64,000 nucleotides of DNA from CBDBJL01 sp965206365 (lineage in GTDB: Bacteria; Pseudomonadota; Alphaproteobacteria; JABAAW01; JAHZMA01): positions 1 to 64,000 of the forward strand of contig CBDBJL010000018.1 of NCBI GenBank assembly GCA_965206365.1, written 5' to 3'. Positions 37,071-45,999 of the stretch are shown here, in pieces. The notes beneath the pieces are model-generated. The model was not told where the DNA came from. It searched no databases and saw only the letters and a program-made list of their open reading frames with translations. How positions within the stretch are numbered: the first letter of the stretch is position 1; every line of letters begins with the position of its first letter. The translations under genes were made by a program, and so were the position numbers.

Positions 37071-38477
37071 ATGACTGACAATTCTTTTGATATCGTAATT
37101 ATTGGAGGAGGGCCAGGAGGCTATGTTTCTGCCATTCGCGCTGCGCAATTGGGGTTTAAGGTTGCGGTTGTTGAGATGCAAAAAAATCTAGGAGGAACTT
37201 GCTTAAATGTTGGTTGTATTCCCTCTAAAGCTTTACTCCAAGCCTCGTATCATTATACGATGATTGGTAAGTTGGGTGAATTTGGTGTTGAAGTAGATGC
37301 ACCAACAATGAATATCGGCAAAATGTTAAAGCGTAAAGATAAAGTAATTGCTTCATTAACTGCGGGCATTGCGGGGTTATTGAAAAAAAATAAAATCACA
37401 CGCTTCCATGGGAAAGGTAAGATTTTGGCCGGCAATAAGGTTGCAATTACCGGGCAGGATAATTTAGAAATTTCTGGTGAGACAATTATCATTGCCACAG
37501 GCTCGGTTGTTCGGCAATTGCCACAATTAACCACCGATGAAAAACGGATCGTTTCTTCTACGGGTGCGCTTGATTTTAAGAAGGTTCCCAAAACTCTTGC
37601 CATTATTGGTGGCGGTGTGATTGGGCTTGAAATTGGGTCGATATGGGCGCGCTTGGGATGTGATGTTACTGTTATTGAACGGCAAAAACATATTGGCACA
37701 ACCTTAGATACCGAACTAGCGTTAGAAATGCAAAAAATTTTAACAAAACAAGGAATGACCTTTTTTGTGGATACCGAGCTACAAGAAACCAAATTTTTGG
37801 ATAAAAATAATGTTTCCACCATTTGCTTTAACCAAAGCCAAAGGGATGAAGTTTGTTGTGATTTCGAAAAAATTATGGTTTCTATTGGCAGGGTTGCCTA
37901 TACGCAGGGTTTGGGGCTTGAAAAGCTTGGCGTTGCGCTTGAACCTAATGGCATGATTAAAACAGATGCAGATTTGCAAACCAATATCCCCGGGGTTTAT
38001 GCGATTGGCGATTGTATTAAAGGTGCGATGTTAGCCCATAAAGCAGAAGAAGAAGGCATTTGCTTGGTTGAGAGATTAAAAGGACATGATGCTCGCGTTA
38101 ATTATGATGTGATTCCAAGTATTATTTATACTCATCCTGAAGCCGCCTCGGTAGGGAAAACTGAAGATGAAATACAAAATACGAATATTGCGTATCGAAC
38201 TACCAAATTTCCATTCATGGCAAATAGTCGTGCTCGTGCCAATGGGGAAACCGAAGGTTGGGTGAAATTAATTATCTCGGAAGCAGATAACCTGATTTTA
38301 GGGGCACATATCATTAATGCCGAGGCTGGCACTTTGATTCAAGAGATTGCAAATGTGATGGATTTTGGTGGTACCGTTAATGATTTGGCAATGATTTGCC
38401 ATGCCCACCCTACAACCAATGAAGCCGTGCGTGAGGCGGCTTTGATCGGAGCGAACGGGATGGCAATCCATATCTGA
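37071..38477 (+). CDS. lpdA: Dihydrolipoyl dehydrogenase
   Basis: E3 flavoprotein of 2-oxoacid dehydrogenase complexes. 468 residues. FAD-binding IIGGGPGGYVSAIRAAQLG, redox disulphide in GGTCLNVGCIPSKALL, NAD-binding IIGGGVIGLEIGSIWARLG, and C-terminal active-site His-Glu in CHAHPTTNEAV. An AAGGAG site lies before ATG 37071. It stands alone here, not next to E1 or E2 genes. Confidence 0.92.
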   Translation: MTDNSFDIVIIGGGPGGYVSAIRAAQLGFKVAVVEMQKNLGGTCLNVGCIPSKALLQASYHYTMIGKLGEFGVEVDAPTMNIGKMLKRKDKVIASLTAGIAGLLKKNKITRFHGKGKILAGNKVAITGQDNLEISGETIIIATGSVVRQLPQLTTDEKRIVSSTGALDFKKVPKTLAIIGGGVIGLEIGSIWARLGCDVTVIERQKHIGTTLDTELALEMQKILTKQGMTFFVDTELQETKFLDKNNVSTICFNQSQRDEVCCDFEKIMVSIGRVAYTQGLGLEKLGVALEPNGMIKTDADLQTNIPGVYAIGDCIKGAMLAHKAEEEGICLVERLKGHDARVNYDVIPSIIYTHPEAASVGKTEDEIQNTNIAYRTTKFPFMANSRARANGETEGWVKLIISEADNLILGAHIINAEAGTLIQEIANVMDFGGTVNDLAMICHAHPTTNEAVREAALIGANGMAIHI

Positions 38478-38584
38478 TTGCTGCGGTTTGTATAAAATAG
38501 CGAATGATTTTACCCTAGGCTTTGAGAAGTAACCAATTTGTTTTGTTTGGCTGTATTATTCTGGTCTATTCTGGCCCCATTTCA

Positions 38585-40579
38585 TTAAAATCTTTGTGAG
38601 AGTTCATCGAGCATGGCTTGGGTAGTAGAGATGATTTTGGCACTGGCAGAATAAGCGCGCTGGGTAATAATCATATTGGAAAATTCGGTAGCAATATCAA
38701 CGGTTGCACTCTCTAGGGAAGAAGCAATAATGCCACCCGCACCGCTATTACTTGCCGAACGAATTAAAGCTGCGCCTGATTCTATGCTGGGTAGAAATGC
38801 CCTACCATCATTCGGAGATAAGCCATTAGGATTGGTGAAAAGAACTAACGGTACTTGCCTTAATCGGCGCTGTTCACCATTGGCAAAGCTACCTTGAACA
38901 TTGCCTTGTGCATCAATTTCAACCGAATTTAATACAGAAGCTTGTTTGCCATTATTATTTAAAAACCGCACCGTAGAAATATTATCATAATATTGTGTAA
39001 CTCCACTATTGCCATTGGCAGCAACGCCGGAATAGGGAATGTTAAGGACAGAGCGATTTAATGGACCGCCAGCTTCTAAGGAATTCATATTCATCCCCCC
39101 TAAATCAATTTCAATTTCAATTCCATCGTCTGTTGTTGCATTATTATCATAATCTACAGTGATTTGTACAGTGGTTCTGGGGTGATTGGCAAATAATGCT
39201 AAAATCTGGTTATTTCCGACATTTTCAATCCGATCTATATTTTTGGTAGCACCATTTAACAATCGGCTCGTAAGCACATTTTGCCCTTGCGGATCTCCTT
39301 GTGCTGGTGCTCCTGGGGTATCCCCCCCACCTAATGAATGTCTAAGCAATGAATCGATGCCACCATCAAGACGGGGATAGCCGGCATTATCACGGGCAAC
39401 TCCATTTTGAAAGGCAAGATCTTGATTAAAAACACTCATAATTCTGGGCATGGCATCAGGGTAGGCCACTGTATCTAATACGGTAATCCCATTAAGAATC
39501 TGACTTTCAGTAATAGGAGCATTAAAAGCCGCGGCAGGAATATTGCTCTCTTGTAAAATATCGGCAATATTATTTAAGTTTTCTTGACGAATAACCCCGT
39601 TGCCAAAATTATAGGGTTGCGTTAATAAGGAACCATCTTCAGTAAAATTATCTGCATTTAACGGTAAATTTGTATGTTGATACAAAGCTAGTGCGCCTGG
39701 TAAAGCAACAGTGCCAAGCTTGCCCTGAGAATCAAACACAACATCGGCAATCGGAAAACTTTTTCCCGAAACCAAAGCATCTTCATTCCCACCAATATCA
39801 AAGCTTCGCAAAGAAGTGCCATCCTTAAAATTGGCATAAACTCGCCAAGCATTATCTTTGCCTAAAGAAACTTCTTTCGTAATTGTGCCAGCTCCATCAC
39901 TTAAATGGATATTTTGTTTCTCCGCTGGGAAACGCTCAAAAACGATGTCAACCTCGTGTTTAACGCCTTTTTTATCGCGTAATTCATATTGTACTGTAAA
40001 TATATCGGTACTATTTCTTGCCTTTTTCACCAGATTAACCCCTAAAGAAAGCTCTGTGCTTGCAATGGGTTTTGCAAGCTGTTTGCTTACATTCACAGTT
40101 GAAAGATCTTCAAGAGATGTTGTCGCATCAATTTGCGTTCCGGTAGCATTATTGCGCCAAGCCAATAAATAATGCCCATCACTATTGCGCAAATTCCCAT
40201 TAGAATCAGATCTGAAATCGCCAACACGCGAGAATAAAATGGGGTTACTTGTAACCCATTCATCTCGTGCATTTAATTGAATGGATTTAGAGACCACAAA
40301 ATACCCTTTGCCTTGTACGGCTAAATCAGTTGCCTCAGAGGTAGATCTAAGTGCACCTTGTTCGCTGATGTTGCGATAACTATTGCTGTGGACTCCACCG
40401 TTGAAAAACTGATTATTGCTACCATTTCTAATTTCGGTAACAAAGGTAGAAAATTGAGCTTCTACCCGTTTATAGCCATCTGTATTCGTATTCGCAATAT
40501 TATCAGAAATCATCCCAATCCGATTGCTATTGGCAGAAAGTCCTGCGATCCCAGCACGCAATGCTCCATAAATCGACAT
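38585..40579 (-). CDS. flgE: Flagellar hook protein FlgE, third of three tandem paralogs
   Basis: 664 residues. N-terminal YGALRAGIAGLSANSNRIGM and SDNIANTNTDGYKR, and C-terminal SNMIITQRAYSASAKIISTT, are the conserved D0 coiled-coil segments of hook subunits. GKGYFVVS is typical of D1. The middle (about residues 180-560) is large and different from its neighbours. Escherichia coli FlgE is ~400 residues, so this is a long form. It is last in a fliK-flgD-flgE run, 41 bp after the second copy. Confidence 0.88.
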   Translation of the reverse strand: MSIYGALRAGIAGLSANSNRIGMISDNIANTNTDGYKRVEAQFSTFVTEIRNGSNNQFFNGGVHSNSYRNISEQGALRSTSEATDLAVQGKGYFVVSKSIQLNARDEWVTSNPILFSRVGDFRSDSNGNLRNSDGHYLLAWRNNATGTQIDATTSLEDLSTVNVSKQLAKPIASTELSLGVNLVKKARNSTDIFTVQYELRDKKGVKHEVDIVFERFPAEKQNIHLSDGAGTITKEVSLGKDNAWRVYANFKDGTSLRSFDIGGNEDALVSGKSFPIADVVFDSQGKLGTVALPGALALYQHTNLPLNADNFTEDGSLLTQPYNFGNGVIRQENLNNIADILQESNIPAAAFNAPITESQILNGITVLDTVAYPDAMPRIMSVFNQDLAFQNGVARDNAGYPRLDGGIDSLLRHSLGGGDTPGAPAQGDPQGQNVLTSRLLNGATKNIDRIENVGNNQILALFANHPRTTVQITVDYDNNATTDDGIEIEIDLGGMNMNSLEAGGPLNRSVLNIPYSGVAANGNSGVTQYYDNISTVRFLNNNGKQASVLNSVEIDAQGNVQGSFANGEQRRLRQVPLVLFTNPNGLSPNDGRAFLPSIESGAALIRSASNSGAGGIIASSLESATVDIATEFSNMIITQRAYSASAKIISTTQAMLDELSQRF

Positions 40580-40620
40580 AATCTTAATTCCTATTCATTT
40601 GAAATCTATCATTCAATGGA

Positions 40621-42585
40621 TCAGCGAATTGATGCCAATTCACGTAACATTTCATCGGCCGCGGTAATCACCTTTGTGCTGGCTGAATAACCTCGTTGCG
40701 TAATAATCATATTAGAAAATTCTCTGGCAACATCTACAGAAGAAGCCTCTAAAGAAGCCCCGCGAATACTACCTGCACTCGTAGAGCTCGCTTCTCGAAT
40801 AATGGCATCCCCAGAATCTTGCGATTGTGTATAAACATTTCCAGAAGAGGCAACCAACCCATTCGGGTTTGCAAAAACGGCTAAGGGAACCTTGTAAAGA
40901 TCACGATTTTCACCATTATCATACGAACCCGCAATTACACCATATTGATCGACGCTAACAGATTGCAATGATGAAAATTGGCGACCATTTTGCTCGACGC
41001 GACGCACAGTGCTAATTTCGTCAAAATAGTTTGTCAACCCATCCTCACCGGTGCCGATATTGCTAAAGGCAAATGGTGTAAAACCATTATTCAAAGAACC
41101 ACCTCGGGCAAAAGCATTGAAATTTAGAGATCCTAGATCAAGATCAAAAGCCACTTGGTCAGCCACAGAATTAATATTATTATTATAATCTATATTGATT
41201 CGAATTTTATCTTGGCCATCACGTGCATATTTCACAATGCCATTGCCATCTACCCGCACTCCCCCGGCGTTAGAGACAATTCTGCCACCGGCAAAATCAC
41301 CGGTAAGGTTTCCTAAAGTAGGGGTTCCAAAAGACGCACCCGGCAAAACATTAAATATTTGCAAATCACCCACAGAACCAAAAAACCCTGAAGGAATTCC
41401 TGCAGCGGCGCGGTTTGGGTCGTTGGCGATCGTTTGAGAGGTCATTTCGTGATAAATTTCCAACATTGCCTCTGGCTCGGCATTTAAGTCTAAACTGATT
41501 AACCCGGCTGAGATTTCAGCAATTGTTGGATTGGGAATGGTAAAATTTGTAGCGGGCATATAGCGTTGAATTACCCCAGCAATCCCCCTAAGCTCGGCAT
41601 TGTTAAGGGTGGTTAAATTAATTGGGTTTGCAGTCGTTGCCCCAGCCTCATTTACGAGACCATTACTTAATGGAAATTTACTATGAGCGAATGTTTCTAA
41701 CATGCCTGGCAATAAAATTGTATCCAAACTACCATCATCGCCAAACAAAATATCTGCAATAGGAACTCGCTCTGTGCTGGCTCCAGTAGCAGCTCCTTGC
41801 GAATTATAGCCAACAATACTCGCATTTTCTACGCTAACATAGGCGCGCCAATGTTCTTCTTGTGGTGTGTTAAAGGCCAAAGTAAAAATCTGAGTACCGT
41901 CGGAAAATGTAAGATCTTTTCTGGCTCCTAGGGTGCTTTGCCTCTCAAAAGCAATATCTAGGTCGCGCTGCGTTCCTTGCGGATCAAACACAGATTGTGT
42001 TATTGTATAAGCGGAATCTGGGCCTACTCCCGTGGTTGTGGTAAGATTAACCCCTAAGTTAAATTGCGTGGTCGCGATGGGTTCAAAATTTTGATTGGCA
42101 ACATTTACCGGCGTAAAACCAGTAATATCACCACCTTGAATAAAATCAGTATTCGCTTGATTGCGTGGCCAGGCTAGCAAATAATAACCATCACTATTGC
42201 GCAAATTTCCGTTGGCATCAACTCGAAACTGTCCTGAACGCGTATAAGAAATTCGCCCTGTAGCATTAAAATTACCATTGGCATCAGCTTGCAATGAATC
42301 AGTAACAACAAAATAACCTTTGCCCGAAATTGCAAAATCGGTACTATGATTAGAAATTTCAATGCTACCTTGCTCGGAAATATCACGAATACTATTGGTT
42401 TCTACGCCACCTGAAGAATAAACTGAAGAGCCTAGGGAATTTGTTAAAAATGTAGAAAATTGTGCATCAACGCGCTTATAACCGAAAGTATTGAGATTCG
42501 CAATATTGTCGGAAATCATTGCAATTCGTTGTGAATTTGCGCTTAAACCGGAAACACCTGTGCGTAGGGATCCATAGAGACTCAT
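40621..42585 (-). CDS. flgE: Flagellar hook protein FlgE, second of three tandem paralogs
   Basis: 654 residues. N-terminal YGSLRTGVSGLSANSQRIAM and SDNIANLNTFGYKR, and C-terminal SNMIITQRGYSASTKVITAA, mark the axial D0 domains. The middle domain is rich in Gly/Asn/Asp and diverges from the other two copies. Gap of 171 bp from the first copy, so it may have its own promoter. It may form part of a mixed hook or be used alternatively. Confidence 0.88.
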   Translation of the reverse strand: MSLYGSLRTGVSGLSANSQRIAMISDNIANLNTFGYKRVDAQFSTFLTNSLGSSVYSSGGVETNSIRDISEQGSIEISNHSTDFAISGKGYFVVTDSLQADANGNFNATGRISYTRSGQFRVDANGNLRNSDGYYLLAWPRNQANTDFIQGGDITGFTPVNVANQNFEPIATTQFNLGVNLTTTTGVGPDSAYTITQSVFDPQGTQRDLDIAFERQSTLGARKDLTFSDGTQIFTLAFNTPQEEHWRAYVSVENASIVGYNSQGAATGASTERVPIADILFGDDGSLDTILLPGMLETFAHSKFPLSNGLVNEAGATTANPINLTTLNNAELRGIAGVIQRYMPATNFTIPNPTIAEISAGLISLDLNAEPEAMLEIYHEMTSQTIANDPNRAAAGIPSGFFGSVGDLQIFNVLPGASFGTPTLGNLTGDFAGGRIVSNAGGVRVDGNGIVKYARDGQDKIRINIDYNNNINSVADQVAFDLDLGSLNFNAFARGGSLNNGFTPFAFSNIGTGEDGLTNYFDEISTVRRVEQNGRQFSSLQSVSVDQYGVIAGSYDNGENRDLYKVPLAVFANPNGLVASSGNVYTQSQDSGDAIIREASSTSAGSIRGASLEASSVDVAREFSNMIITQRGYSASTKVITAADEMLRELASIR

Positions 42586-42756
42586 CGTCTTTCCTCTCTA
42601 TATTTATCGAAATGGCTACGATTATTCAAGTTCCTCATCTACTATAAATGATACTGGCATAATCGGCAATCTTATCTTTACATTCAATATTAAGCAAATT
42701 TCATACCAGTATCATGGTTCTCTATTTTTATTCTGATTAAAAAGTTTGTTACCAAA

Positions 42757-44805
42757 TTATCTTACCGACCGCGTTAGCTCTTCAAGCATAGAATCGGTAG
42801 TAGTGATAATTTTGGTGTTGGCTGAGTAAGCCCTTTGGGTAATAATCATATTGGAAAATTCTTCTGCCAAATCCACAGCAGCAGCTTCCCGTGCTGAGCT
42901 TAAAATTCGTCCCGAGCCCCCCGTGCTAGCAACTCGTGCTAAGGCGATTCCGGATTCACCAGTTTCTTCAAACACATTGCCATTGGCCAAGCGCAAGCCG
43001 TTGGGATTGGCAAAGGTTACCAAAGGGATTTTAAATAAATCACGGGTTTCGCCATCATCATAATAGCCTTGCGTAACCCCATCTTCGGAAACATCTACCG
43101 ATTGCAAAGATGCGAATCGTTTGCCATTCTGTTCAACAAAACGCAATGTAGAAATATCATCATGATATTGCGTTAAGCCATCATTTCCCGATAAACCTGC
43201 GCTTACATTGGTTAAACGCACCCCACTACGATTAAGAATATTATTGCCATCAAAAGCTTCCATCGTAAGTGACCCTAAACTTAAATCAATGGTTGCCGTA
43301 TCGCTTTGGGTGGTGCCGCTATTATCATAATCTACAACCAAACGAAGCCGATCATTGGCGGCGCGGGCATGGCCTTGTAATTGGGTAATTGACGTACCAA
43401 CATCGGTTATTTCTCTAACGACACCATCGCCTGTTACCAATCGGGCACCAATATATTCTTGTGTTCCTGGTATTGCCCCTAATGCGAGTGCTCCTGGGGC
43501 GTCATTATTGATATTGACTACGGTAGGAAGAGGAGAAGTATAAGATATTGTATTGCTAAACATCTTATCAATGCCTTCACTTAAACTGGGGAGTCCGGCA
43601 TCTGTGCGAAGTGGAGATTCAAAATTACTGACACCATTGAAAATTCCCATAATCGTTGGCATTGCAAGTGGGTGGGCCTCGGTATCTAAGATCGAAATGG
43701 CTTGGAGAATTTCGGTCTCTGTTGGGGCAGCTGCTACAAAAGTTGCTGGATTAATGCCAGCATTAATTAAAATATCGCGAACATCGCTTAATGCGGTTGG
43801 ATCATTAGGAATTGTATAAGGGTTGCCAGAAATTGATCCATTTTCAGGAGTTAGGCTACCGCTAGGGCCTAAACCTGTAAATGAGAGTGGCAAAAAGGTT
43901 CGATAATATTGAGTAATATTGCCGGGAAGAGTTAAGGCACCTAATCTACCGGCAGAATCAAAAGAAACATCTGCAATCGGAACCAATATCGAATCATTGG
44001 CTAAATCCCCTTCTGTACCATCACCTTGATAGGTTCGGATGGATGCGTCAGCCACTTTGGCGAAAATACGCCAGCTATTAGGGGCTGTTACTTTAACAAG
44101 CTTAGAAGTTGGCGTGATGCCATCGGTTAAATAGACTGTATGATCGACAGCAGGAGCTTTTTCAAAAACCATTTCCACTGTGCGGGGGGTGCCTTGCCGA
44201 TCTACAATTTCTTGGGTGATCCGATAAGCAGATTCTGGACCCGCTGCCGTTTGTGGCGTTAAATTTACTCCTAAGCTAACAAAATTCGTTGGTGTTGGAT
44301 CGAAGGCTTGGTTGTTAATGTTCACTGGGCGCATACTGCTAAATTCATTGCTTTCCAGAAACCTTACATTCGACACATCGCGTGGCCATGCCAATAAATA
44401 ATAACCATTAGAGTTGCGTAAATTGCCATTCGCATCAACTCGAAACTCACCAGAACGAGTGAAGGCAACATCGCCACTGGGAATATAATTATTGTTGGAA
44501 TCTCTTACTAAATCGCGAGTCACAACAAAATATCCATTCCCAGAAATTGCCAAATCAGTGGAAGTGTTTGTGGGTTCAATCGCACCTTGCCCGCCAACTT
44601 CACGCGCATTATAATTTACAACCCCTCCTGAAGTATAGGCACCTGTAGTTCCAACAGAAGAGGTGACAAAAGTTGAAAATCTTGCATCCACACGCTTATA
44701 ACCTGTGGTATTTACATTCGCAATATTGTCTGAAATCATTGCCATACGTTGTGAATTGGAAAATAATCCCGAAACGCCTGAGCGCAACGCACCATATAAA
44801 CTCAT
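42757..44805 (-). CDS. flgE: Flagellar hook protein FlgE, first of three tandem paralogs
   Basis: 682 residues, the longest copy. N-terminal YGALRSGVSGLFSNSQRMAM and SDNIANVNTTGYKR, with C-terminal SNMIITQRAYSANTKIITTT. The central domains hold the TPENGSISG and VNINNDAPGALALGAIPG segments not shared by the other two copies. 86 bp after flgD, so it is most likely cotranscribed with fliK and flgD and is the likely primary hook subunit. Confidence 0.9.
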   Translation of the reverse strand: MSLYGALRSGVSGLFSNSQRMAMISDNIANVNTTGYKRVDARFSTFVTSSVGTTGAYTSGGVVNYNAREVGGQGAIEPTNTSTDLAISGNGYFVVTRDLVRDSNNNYIPSGDVAFTRSGEFRVDANGNLRNSNGYYLLAWPRDVSNVRFLESNEFSSMRPVNINNQAFDPTPTNFVSLGVNLTPQTAAGPESAYRITQEIVDRQGTPRTVEMVFEKAPAVDHTVYLTDGITPTSKLVKVTAPNSWRIFAKVADASIRTYQGDGTEGDLANDSILVPIADVSFDSAGRLGALTLPGNITQYYRTFLPLSFTGLGPSGSLTPENGSISGNPYTIPNDPTALSDVRDILINAGINPATFVAAAPTETEILQAISILDTEAHPLAMPTIMGIFNGVSNFESPLRTDAGLPSLSEGIDKMFSNTISYTSPLPTVVNINNDAPGALALGAIPGTQEYIGARLVTGDGVVREITDVGTSITQLQGHARAANDRLRLVVDYDNSGTTQSDTATIDLSLGSLTMEAFDGNNILNRSGVRLTNVSAGLSGNDGLTQYHDDISTLRFVEQNGKRFASLQSVDVSEDGVTQGYYDDGETRDLFKIPLVTFANPNGLRLANGNVFEETGESGIALARVASTGGSGRILSSAREAAAVDLAEEFSNMIITQRAYSANTKIITTTDSMLEELTRSVR

Positions 44806-44891
44806 TTTTTTTCCTTCTCATATTTATATTTATTTTGCATAAAATTATGCTTGTTATTATACCCATTGACAGGGTAATATTTGGTTAATCT

Positions 44892-45911
44892 TTACAGCTC
44901 CGCACTTAAAACATCCGACATCGCCAATTCCTTCCCCGTAGCCAATTTTAATGTGATATTGCCATCTTTGGTTTCAATGCCCACGGCCCGTGATTTTGAA
45001 TAATATTTCGTAGTGCCTTCTACCCCATCTTGCCCAGTAGCTGGCAACAAAGAAATGGCCACCTGATAATTTCCTATGGGCATAATTTCATAAAGCGTAG
45101 GCTTATCAATTAATGGCGGTCCGCCTGTTGCAGCTGTTGCCTCAATTTCATAACTATAAGTTCCCGATGGCATCGTGGCATTTACCCCATTAATTGTGCC
45201 TTGAGCATCCCATTTGTAGGTTTGGCGACGCTCGTTTACAATAAGGCTATCGCTTCTGACGATAACACCATTGGCATCGCGAATATGAATTTGAGCATTA
45301 TCCGTATTACGGGGCAACTTAAAATCAAAAACTGCTTGTGGGTCTTGCCCCGGAGCCGGTGGCACCAAGCGGAAAACCCGTGCATTATCGGTCTCGACAA
45401 CCCGATAACCATCCCAAACAAAATCTTGTTTCTTGCCGGCTAAATCTTTATGGGGTACATGATAAGCAGCAACCAGCGCACCTTCTTCATCCAAAATAGA
45501 AAGAGTGGCGCCACCAATATTTTCGGGTAATTGATAAGAAACCTTGGCTGTATCCCCTTGCAAACTAAATTCTTGACCTTCATATTCAACATTATAGCCA
45601 ACATAGCTAACGGCGGATATTTGATTTTGGGTAGCTAGACTGGTTGTTACAGCTTTAAGCTGTTCGGTTTGAGCTAATTGCTGTTCAACACCGGCAAACC
45701 CAACAAGTTGATTGGTAAATTCAGATGTTTCAAGGGGCGAGAGGGGATCTTGATTTTGCAATTGTACGGTAAGTAAGGTTAAAAAATCGGTAAAATCATC
45801 AAATAATTTATTCGCTGGATCGCCTCCTTGGGCAGCATGATTTTGCGCCGCTACAGTTTGATTGTTCGTGTTAATATTGGATAATAATTGTTGGTTTATT
45901 GAATCTGCCAT
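44892..45911 (-). CDS. flgD: Flagellar hook-capping protein FlgD
   Basis: Cap on which hook subunits assemble. 339 residues, longer than usual (~220-240). The N-terminal FLTLLTVQLQNQDPLSPLET and QLVGFAGVEQQLAQTEQL are the conserved secretion/assembly region. Two similar modules follow: one around ATLSILDEEGALVA ending DFVWDG, the other around AQIHIRDANGVIVR ending TYKWDA, suggesting duplication of the FlgD Ig-like fold. It lies between fliK and the hook genes. Confidence 0.88.
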   Translation of the reverse strand: MADSINQQLLSNINTNNQTVAAQNHAAQGGDPANKLFDDFTDFLTLLTVQLQNQDPLSPLETSEFTNQLVGFAGVEQQLAQTEQLKAVTTSLATQNQISAVSYVGYNVEYEGQEFSLQGDTAKVSYQLPENIGGATLSILDEEGALVAAYHVPHKDLAGKKQDFVWDGYRVVETDNARVFRLVPPAPGQDPQAVFDFKLPRNTDNAQIHIRDANGVIVRSDSLIVNERRQTYKWDAQGTINGVNATMPSGTYSYEIEATAATGGPPLIDKPTLYEIMPIGNYQVAISLLPATGQDGVEGTTKYYSKSRAVGIETKDGNITLKLATGKELAMSDVLSAEL

Positions 45912-45999
45912 AATTTATTACTACTTTCTCTGTATTTTTTATCATTATTTTTCTGTGTTTATCGTTTTCTCTTTTGGTTGTGTTTATACCCTAATGTTC

